From Oreohelix idahoensis (taxonomy: Eukaryota; Mollusca; Gastropoda; Stylommatophora; Oreohelicidae): a stretch of DNA of 64,000 nt. Every line of letters begins with the position of its first letter. Positions within the stretch are counted from its first letter, which is position 1. The stretch covers positions 62,001-126,000 of the forward strand of contig JAMPIV010004918.1 in assembly GCA_024509875.1 (NCBI GenBank), given 5' to 3'. The translations under genes were made by a program, and so were the position numbers. Under the pieces are notes generated by a model. That model was not told the DNA's origin, did no database searches, and saw nothing but the letters and a program-made list of their open reading frames with translations. This document shows positions 56,841 to 64,000 of the stretch, one piece after another.

Positions 56841-58221
56841 TTTATCCACTGGTGGACATTCACATCATTTAGCAAATAAAGCATGATTCAACAACTAGTA
56901 GCCAGTATGAGTTAACAACTACACAAAGAAAGAGTTTAACAACTGGTGTGCCAGCTTCCTGGGTCAACCTGCACAGTGACCATATTGAGAAGTAAACTAC
57001 TGAGACCAGACGTTCCTTGGGGTCTGTTACGACACACAAATACATCAACAGTACAACTCTACAGTGATGTCAGCGTGACCTGTCCTGTCGAGAGTATGCA
57101 GTAACTAGGTCAGGGTTTGTTGACATTTGGTTCGTTGGACATTTGCCATACAACTGACAGTGTTACACAGCAAGCTTGGTTGAAACATAGAACATTACAC
57201 ATCAGGACTGGAGAATATTTGACAGTGTTTGCGAAAGAAAATGTTATTGAACTGAGAAGTCCTACATCGATTGTTATCATTCAAATCAACGATGGAGCTT
57301 CTATTTCTGTGTTGAATTTAAAATAATTAGACCAGAAGTATTTGTTTAATAAAGTACCACAGTACTGTACTATTAGGCAGTGTAACTGAGCCTTCATTCC
57401 AACACATTCTTTCTGCAACACTCTATTTACATCATATTGCCATACTATTTATGCATTTATGTATTTATGTTTAACTATTTATATGTGATATTTGTTTGTA
57501 TCCAGCGGGTTGTTGTTTTGGTTGGGCGGTGTCACACAGCAGAGTATCCCACGTAATAGAGGGTCTGATGTGTGCGTTTCTATAGGTGCAATTTTCTTGA
57601 TTGAAAATTTGCTGCGACAGCTGTTGCTATTAGTGTTAGCTGTGAAGACTGTACTCATTGTTGTTTTTGTAATATTCCTCTGTTCTTTAGTTTGTTTTGA
57701 TTTGTTTGTAATTTGTTGGTCTACCCTATTCTATCTTTCAGTTCTATTCTCAATTTATATTTATATACTGTGGCGTTATTTGTATTTGTTATCCTCTTGC
57801 GGTTTATCTTTTATTGTTTTTCCCATTTGATTTATTTCATTTCCGCAAATGTTTTCATGTTCTTCTGTATAACTGTTTTGTTTTGTGCCTGATCGACATA
57901 CACTATTTAAAATATAGTTGATCATATAAATTGATGTACAAGAATCAACTGATAGTTAATTGCTATTACTAAAGGTACACAGTTGATGAAATAAAACACT
58001 ATTTCTGGTGCACTGCACTTATATTATAGAGTGAACCAGCAACTTATAGCTGTTATTATATAAGGATTTATACAAGACCTTTGTAAGGCTTGTTTCCCAC
58101 AGTGATTGGGATAGTTAAGTACTATTTTCCACAGGTTACAAAGTTATCATACAAGGTCTTTGATTAAGACTAAGAAAGTGAATTTATTTACTTTTGCAAA
58201 TTACTGATCTTATTAGACAAG
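56841..58221 (+). other. Leader of element 2 with PBS-like motif and stem-loop
   Basis: TGGTGGAC at 56850-56857 matches the post-LTR motif of element 1. A hairpin TCCCA/TGGGA lies at 58095-58111 with a different loop (CAGTGAT). TTTTCCACAG at 58126-58135 is a possible splice acceptor. The 15-20 bp before the ATG (TGATCTTATTAGACAAG) nearly match element 1. The frame at 57492-57830 in a T-rich tract is not credible. Confidence 0.55.
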
Positions 58222-61200
58222 ATGTCTACATTAGATTATTTTATCACACAAGGCAGGGCTCTTGATAAGACTGGTCAGCAGTTAGAAGAATGGGCAGTTG
58301 CTCAATATGACAAAGCATTGGCTGCTGAAGAAAGAAAAGCATTGATTGAGGAAAGAAAATTACAAAGAGAGGATGAACAAAAGAAATTGCAGATACAGAC
58401 TGATGAAAAAAGATTCCAGATGGAAATGGAAAAAGAGAAAAGAAAAGATGAAGCTGCTGCTGAAGAGAAAAAATTACAGGCTGCTGCAGAAGAGAGAAAA
58501 TTACAAGCTGAAGCTCAAGAAAAAAAAGCAATAAGAGAACATGAACACCAAAAAGAACTTTTAGCATTTGAGTTAGAAAAGTTAAAGTTAACAAACATAA
58601 GTAATGTTAATCAAGCATCTAGTGGTAATGGTAAACCCTTTACTTACAAGGTCAAGGTACCAGCGTTCAACCCTTCCAGTGATGACATAACATTCTGGCT
58701 AAATAGATTTGAACGCTCGTGTCGAGCACATAATGTGGACAAATCACAATATGCTAACCAGTTATCAGAAAATCTGAAAGGTGATTCTCTGACTAGTTTA
58801 AGTTTGGTTGAAGAGGCTGACAAAGATAACTATGATGTTATTAGGGCAGCCTTATTAAAGAAGTATCAGTTGTCTGAAGAGGGTTATCGGAAGTTGTTTA
58901 AGACAATGGTGCCTGAGGCAGGTGTAGAATTCTCAGAATTCATTGCAAGGACACGTCTTACATTTGATCGTTGGATTGAGCTATCCAAAACAGAAAAGAC
59001 TTATGAAGCCCTTATGGACTTGATACTCAGAGACAAGATTATGTCAAGTATAAATAAACCTTTCCTCGAATTCTTACATGAGCGTAAACCTAAGTCTCTA
59101 AAAGAAATGGAACAGTATTGTACCCAATACGTCACTGCACATCCGGACGTAGCTATTAGCAACAGTAAGGTTAAAGAAGGTATGCCAGTTGCTTCTGCAA
59201 CACCATACAACCCTAATCACTCTCACAAATTCCAAGGACCTCAAAATAGGTTTAATAAAAAAGGTAACTATTACAGTTATCAGAACCAAGGTAACCAATC
59301 ATTTCAGGGTTCTTCTTCGAATACCTGGAGAAGAGCTGACAGCCCTCGATTCAGGGGTGGTCATAATTACAGGAACTTTCGCAAAGGAAGTCATTCTAGA
59401 AACTATCCAAGTTTTCCTTCATGGAGACAACAGGATCATAATTACCGAGATACTCATTATAATGAATATGATGATAGTAACCAAAGGAGCTATGATTCAA
59501 ACCCGAGTAGGGGTTATAATAGTGGAAACAATGATAAGTACAGAGGCAATAATAACAGAGGTAGAGCACAATTCAAAAAACATAAAGCTCATTACCAGGC
59601 GAACTCTGCACAGCAAGAGTCCCACGAAGCCTATAAACAAAATAAAGATAATGATGACTCTAATAATATGGCATGTGCCGCTTTTGATTTTGGGAGAGCA
59701 TCTCAGTGCCCCCAATGCAAAACATTATTTGAGCCAACCACAGTGTCTACTTTAAGCTGTGGCCATCCTCTTCCCGCTCTTCCTGCGTCAATCGCGCATG
59801 ATGGGAGAGGTTCTCTTGTCTTACACAAAGGTTTAGTAAATGACAATCCAGTCTCAGTACTTTTTGATTCTGGATGCACAACTATTGGGGTTAGGCAGTC
59901 ACTCATAGATCCTTCTCATTCTACAGGCAAAGTAGTCAAATGCGTAACATTTGGCGGCACCATAGAGAAATACTCTACCGCTATCATTAGGATTGCTACT
60001 CCTTTCTTCACAGGAGATGTACACGCATGTCTTTTGCCGAATCCGATCGCTGATCTTATCATCGGTCGCATTCACGGAGTCAAAGAATGCACTCCGGAGC
60101 AAATTTCCGTTTGGGAAAATCAAAATATGCAATCTGCTAATGCAGTAGTCACTAGAGCTCAAGCTCTCAATATGCCTGAAACTTCATCTGTTGAAGATAA
60201 TGAAGTGCATAACCAAGATGATCCCTTGGTAATTTCTCGTGACTCGTTTATAAAACAACAAGAAGAAGATCCGACTCTTAAGAAATTCTTCACTCTTGTA
60301 ACGAAAGGTGATCCGAATAAAGATTCAAATTGTAAATCTTGGATTACAATGAAGAATGGCGTACTTGTACGTATGGTGCAAGACTCCACTAAGTCAAGTC
60401 ATTCTCAGATTCTTGTACCCAAGAATTTGAGAGTTAAGATCTTACAACATGCACACGACTCTCAGTGTGCTGGTCACATGGGTTTTTCCCGTACAAAGTC
60501 AAGAGTTCTTGCGGCTTTCTTTTGGCCTTTTGTGAACAAGGACATACGGATCTATTGTCGATCCTGTAAAGTATGTCAAGAAGTCAAATCCAAAGGTCCT
60601 CGTCATGCTGCGCCTATTCAGGCTGCAGATATTCCTATTCGTCCATTCCAGAAAATGGCGATAGACATCATTGGTCCATTCAAGATCAAATCTGCTAGAG
60701 GACATCAGTTTATCTTAACGTGTGTAGACATGTGCACACGTTGGCCAGAGGCTATCCCTCTAAAGAGCATTACTACCGCTGACATTGCAGATGCTCTTTG
60801 GCTTATATTTTCTCGGCTGGGATTCCCCGGAGAAATATTATCAGATCATGGCACCCAACTGATATCGGATACCATGTCTCAAGTAATGTCTACTCTACAG
60901 ATAGAGAGATCTTTGAGTAGCATCTATCATCCTATGTCCAATGGGATGGTCGAGCGACTAAATAGAACACTTAAGAACTTATTAGGGAAGATAACTGAGG
61001 ATCATCCTCAAGATTGGGATAGGGTTTTACCCGCGGCCCTCTTCGCGTACAGAGAGGTCCCCAATGAACATACAGGGTTTTCTCCCTTTGAACTTGTCTT
61101 TGGCGCGCGACCGCGCGGCCCAATGTCTTTGCTGCATGATCTTATAACAGCTGACAATATTGACGATGACACAAAATCTTCTTACGAGTATGTCATCGCG

Positions 61201-63048
61201 CTGAGACAAAAGATTATCGAAGCATGCAAATTGGCAACGTCCTCTTCTGAATTTGCTAAGCAGAAGGCAAGACAATTTGCTAATAAGAAGAGAACTTTAC
61301 GACAACTTTGTCCTGGTGACAAAGCATTTGTTTTGCTACCTTGTCGTGAAAATAGACTCCTTATTAGTTGGAAAGGTCCGTACGATATAATATCGAAAAT
61401 TTCAGATGTTGACTACATCGTCGATATTAACGGGAAGCATAAAACCTTCCACATCAATATGCTTACGGAGTTCCATGAACGTCCTGACTATCTACAGCCT
61501 ATTTTCCAGGCAACGGACGATTCTCATGTCAAACATGGTCATTACTCATCACTGTCTGTAATACAGGATGAGGAAACAAGTTTTTCGGATGTTAATCTTC
61601 CGCTTCCAATGATCCCACTTCATTCTAGTGAATCATGGAAAGACGTTACTGTTTCTCCTGATTTGTCTCTAGGAGAACGGCGACAAGTTTCGTCTATGTT
61701 ACAAACATTTCAGGATGTCCTCACTGACATCCCTGGACAAACTCATGTCATTGAGCATGACATTGTTCTAACTGAACATACTCCAATTAGGGTTAGGCCT
61801 TATCCTATCCCTATACATTTCCAAACACAGGTTGAAAAGGAGTTGGATGAAATGATAGATTTACAAATAATCGAACCATCCACTTCTGCATATTCTTCGC
61901 CGATGGTTATTGTTCGAAAAAAAGACAATAACATACGTCTTTGCGTTGACTATCGCAAATTGAATCAAGTTACGAAGTTCGATGCTGAACCTATGCCTTT
62001 ACTAGAAGAGCTACTTACTCGTCTTTCTAAATCGCATTTTTTCACTAAACTTGATTTGTCTAAAGGATATTGGCAAGTTCCATTATCCGAACGCGCCAAA
62101 CCTCTTACCGCTTTCTCTACTCCCAGAGGCCTTTTCCAATGGAATTTTATGCCTTTCGGCCTTATGAACGCACCAGCTACATTTGTACGCATGATGCGTC
62201 GAATCCTATCGTATCGGTCAGATGTCATTGCTTATCTAGACGACATCTGTCTTTTCAGCGATACTTGGGAAGATCACTATTCAGGGTTAGTTGAATTATT
62301 ATCAACTCTGCGTGAGTATAACCTGACAGCAAAACCATCTAAAGCTTGTATTGGCTTTAGCGAAATTGCTTTCTTAGGCCATCGAGTAGGTCACGGTTTC
62401 TTGAAGACAGAAGACCATAATATCACTAAGATACTTAACATCTCTATCCCTAGGACTAAAAAGCAAGTGCGAAGTCTTTTAGGTCTCATACAATTTTATG
62501 GACGTTTCATTCCGAATCTGTCCTCTATCATGGCACCTCTCTCTACACTATTAAAGAAAGGGTCGCCTAACATGGTTCACTGGTCTCATGAATGCCAATC
62601 TTCACTAGAGAAGATCAAAACTATGTTTTCATCACCACCTATTTTAGTGTTACCTACAACAGATAAGACATTTGTTCTTCGTAGTGACGCTTCATCCACT
62701 GGGATTGGAGCGGCACTAATGCAAGAGTACTCTGGAACTCTGCATCCTGTAATGTATATATCCAGAAAACTTAATGCTGCAGAAAGGAATTACTCGGTTT
62801 TAGACCGTGAATTATTGGCAATGGTTTGGTCAATTCTCAAACTCCAAAGATTCCTTCTGGGCGCGCATTTCGTAGTGGAAACTGACCAAAAAGCTCTTAC
62901 GGCTATCCAAAGTAAGAACTTGAAGAGCTCGAGATCAACTCGATACGCAATCGCTCTTCAACCTTTTCATTTTTCGGTACGAGCTATCCGTGGTTCAGAA
63001 AATGTGATGGCGGACATTCTGTCCAGATGCCCACATGATGCCACTTAA
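58222..63048 (+). CDS. Gag-Pol polyprotein of element 2 (Gag-PR-IN-RT-RNase H), intact
   Basis: 1608 codons, no stop or frameshift. A coiled-coil N terminus (about 30-125), capsid-like Gag (about 145-310) and an Asn/Gly/Arg/Tyr-rich linker (about 330-470). A C2CH site C496, C499, C513, H515. The protease DSG is at 549-551. The integrase zinc site is H745, H752, C782, C785. The DDE residues are D815, D875, E911 (D-x35-E), with a KGPY segment at about 1051-1054. RT D1278 and YLDD at 1338-1341, RNase H from about D1489. It aligns with the element 1 polyprotein along its whole length, near-identical in parts of IN and RT and divergent in the linker. No envelope gene follows. All catalytic residues are retained. 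Confidence 0.95.
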   Translation: MSTLDYFITQGRALDKTGQQLEEWAVAQYDKALAAEERKALIEERKLQREDEQKKLQIQTDEKRFQMEMEKEKRKDEAAAEEKKLQAAAEERKLQAEAQEKKAIREHEHQKELLAFELEKLKLTNISNVNQASSGNGKPFTYKVKVPAFNPSSDDITFWLNRFERSCRAHNVDKSQYANQLSENLKGDSLTSLSLVEEADKDNYDVIRAALLKKYQLSEEGYRKLFKTMVPEAGVEFSEFIARTRLTFDRWIELSKTEKTYEALMDLILRDKIMSSINKPFLEFLHERKPKSLKEMEQYCTQYVTAHPDVAISNSKVKEGMPVASATPYNPNHSHKFQGPQNRFNKKGNYYSYQNQGNQSFQGSSSNTWRRADSPRFRGGHNYRNFRKGSHSRNYPSFPSWRQQDHNYRDTHYNEYDDSNQRSYDSNPSRGYNSGNNDKYRGNNNRGRAQFKKHKAHYQANSAQQESHEAYKQNKDNDDSNNMACAAFDFGRASQCPQCKTLFEPTTVSTLSCGHPLPALPASIAHDGRGSLVLHKGLVNDNPVSVLFDSGCTTIGVRQSLIDPSHSTGKVVKCVTFGGTIEKYSTAIIRIATPFFTGDVHACLLPNPIADLIIGRIHGVKECTPEQISVWENQNMQSANAVVTRAQALNMPETSSVEDNEVHNQDDPLVISRDSFIKQQEEDPTLKKFFTLVTKGDPNKDSNCKSWITMKNGVLVRMVQDSTKSSHSQILVPKNLRVKILQHAHDSQCAGHMGFSRTKSRVLAAFFWPFVNKDIRIYCRSCKVCQEVKSKGPRHAAPIQAADIPIRPFQKMAIDIIGPFKIKSARGHQFILTCVDMCTRWPEAIPLKSITTADIADALWLIFSRLGFPGEILSDHGTQLISDTMSQVMSTLQIERSLSSIYHPMSNGMVERLNRTLKNLLGKITEDHPQDWDRVLPAALFAYREVPNEHTGFSPFELVFGARPRGPMSLLHDLITADNIDDDTKSSYEYVIALRQKIIEACKLATSSSEFAKQKARQFANKKRTLRQLCPGDKAFVLLPCRENRLLISWKGPYDIISKISDVDYIVDINGKHKTFHINMLTEFHERPDYLQPIFQATDDSHVKHGHYSSLSVIQDEETSFSDVNLPLPMIPLHSSESWKDVTVSPDLSLGERRQVSSMLQTFQDVLTDIPGQTHVIEHDIVLTEHTPIRVRPYPIPIHFQTQVEKELDEMIDLQIIEPSTSAYSSPMVIVRKKDNNIRLCVDYRKLNQVTKFDAEPMPLLEELLTRLSKSHFFTKLDLSKGYWQVPLSERAKPLTAFSTPRGLFQWNFMPFGLMNAPATFVRMMRRILSYRSDVIAYLDDICLFSDTWEDHYSGLVELLSTLREYNLTAKPSKACIGFSEIAFLGHRVGHGFLKTEDHNITKILNISIPRTKKQVRSLLGLIQFYGRFIPNLSSIMAPLSTLLKKGSPNMVHWSHECQSSLEKIKTMFSSPPILVLPTTDKTFVLRSDASSTGIGAALMQEYSGTLHPVMYISRKLNAAERNYSVLDRELLAMVWSILKLQRFLLGAHFVVETDQKALTAIQSKNLKSSRSTRYAIALQPFHFSVRAIRGSENVMADILSRCPHDAT

Positions 63049-63480
63049 CTGTTAAATATTGGATCTTTTTAATATGTATAACTTTACAACAGTTATTTTT
63101 TGTTTCTTTACTAAGATACACATTTGTAATTTAATAATAGAATGATGGTATCGCTACTTAGCGGTTTATTGATGTTAATTCACCGCTGTTCTTTGATGAT
63201 TGTTTCTTCATAAATCATAAATTTAAGATTATAGTGTGAATTTTTGGTATGCATTGTATAATTACCAGAATTGTATTATACGTACATCACACCTTCCTGG
63301 AAACATTTATTCGTAGGGAAACAATTTCTCTCAGATTTTGAGATATATATTCTCACCAGTCATATTAGGAATTATAGTTATTCCTGATATTTTCATCTGC
63401 GCAGTATTCTTGCGTTGTGAGCCTATTCTACGGTGCTCCTAGATGTATTTAAAAAAAAAAATTTTATTTTTTTTTTCCCG
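63049..63480 (+). other. 3' untranslated region of element 2
   Basis: About 430 bp, AT-rich, ending in A-rich and T-rich tracts (63450-63477). No extra frame. Confidence 0.8.
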
Positions 63481-63496
63481 GGAGGTGTGGTAAGAC
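63481..63496 (+). promoter_or_regulatory. Polypurine tract of element 2
   Basis: GGAGGTGTGGTAAGAC directly before the 3' LTR start. Analogous in position and G-richness to 21276-21291 in element 1, although both contain a few T residues. Confidence 0.7.
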
Positions 63497-64000
63497 TGTA
63501 AAGGGCAATTTTTACTATCTTGCAATATAATACATTTATATTCTTATTATGTTCGCAAATATTTTGTAAGCAAAGTATTTCCTTTTTAAGTGCTTAAGGA
63601 GAAGTCATTTTTGGGTTGCTTCCCTTGAAAATAGTTCTGTCATCTTCGATCGGACTCCGCAGACGACTCTAGGCCTACTGCGATTTATTCTGTGGCTGGG
63701 TAGGAATAGATTGTTCTTGCTTCAGTATATCTATGGCCTGAATTTATACGTAGTGTTTGTATGAGTAGGACGAGTCTGTCTTATATATGGATATCTTTGC
63801 ATTTCTAAGTCGAACTAATTTGGTTGTCGCTAGAAAAGGTCAAAGGCTATGCAGCGGAAGTATCGCTAGCAAAGGGTGTGATCCATGGCTGTCATCCTGT
63901 GAGGATGCCGAGTTTTGTTGTAGCAGGCTTTTTGCCGAAATAGTGATCTATATATGGATGGGGAAAAGTGATAGTCATTTAGACATGTTGTATGTACTTT
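63497..64000 (+). repeat. 3' LTR of element 2 (first 504 bp)
   Basis: Identical to 55367-55870 except one substitution near 63964 (GGGGGAAAG versus GGGGAAAAG). Continues beyond the window. Confidence 0.95.

Larger units (their letters stand above)
55367..64000 (+). mobile_element. Gmr1-like Ty3/Gypsy LTR retrotransposon (element 2), 3' LTR cut by the window end
   Basis: Same architecture as element 1: LTR, leader of about 1.4 kb, single gag-pol frame (58222-63048), purine tract, 3' LTR. The LTR sequence (TGTAAAGGGCAATTTTTACT) is unrelated to that of element 1 although the polyproteins are closely related. The 504 bp of 3' LTR in the window differ from the 5' LTR at one base, so insertion is recent. 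It is inserted antisense in an RNase H-bearing LINE. The target duplication cannot be checked because the right end is outside the window. Confidence 0.92.

Overview
This is a eukaryotic, almost certainly animal, genomic window with no convincing host gene. The coding capacity I can support comes from transposable elements. These are two intact Ty3/Gypsy-type LTR retrotransposons with the unusual integrase-before-reverse-transcriptase order of the Gmr1-like group, a related solo LTR, at least five LINE lineages, a Penelope-like element running off the left edge, an intact Tc1/mariner-type transposon, a decayed hAT transposon with a hAT-type MITE, and tRNA-derived SINEs. The AT-rich base composition, abundant (AT)n arrays, SINEs with a shared central block and this mix of elements suggest a marine invertebrate. 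A mollusc such as a gastropod is plausible, but that is inference and no host gene confirms it.

Layout. 1-1260: Penelope-like reverse transcriptase N-terminal part, minus strand, open through the edge. 1261-7500: simple repeats, a LINE 3' end, a 391-bp hAT MITE, a SINE, dispersed repeats. 7500-13370: an unclassified dispersed repeat X (two copies), a minus-strand SINE, a 30-bp tandem repeat and a 35/29-bp minisatellite. 13371-22436: complete LTR element 1, with 1145-bp LTRs, a 5-bp target duplication and an uninterrupted 1643-codon Gag-PR-IN-RT-RH frame, inserted into copy B of repeat X. 24095-27531: a 5'-truncated L1/Tx1-type LINE flanked by a 12-bp target duplication. 27544-32320: SINE pieces, a LINE RNase H tail and mostly unassigned DNA. 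32330-39932: a Jockey/CR1-like LINE split by an intact mariner-type element (32533-33921) and a decayed hAT (36029-39218). 40022-47470: LINE 3' debris, (TA)n and mostly unassigned DNA. 47474-50540: an RTE-type LINE split by a 1409-bp solo LTR. 52868-55366: an RT plus RNase H LINE on the minus strand, split by LTR element 2, which starts at 55367 and whose 3' LTR is cut by the window end.

How the pieces relate. Clean target duplications allow the order of insertion to be read: old LINEs and repeat X are the substrate, and the LTR elements, Tx1 LINE, mariner and hAT are later arrivals. The two LTR elements encode closely related polyproteins yet have unrelated LTRs. The LTR pairs differ by only 3 in 1145 bp (element 1) and 1 in the 504 bp visible (element 2), so both insertions look recent and both reading frames are open. 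The mariner-type element also has an open 351-codon transposase between long inverted repeats. The older LINEs are disrupted, and three of them have lost the second aspartate of the RT catalytic FADD motif.
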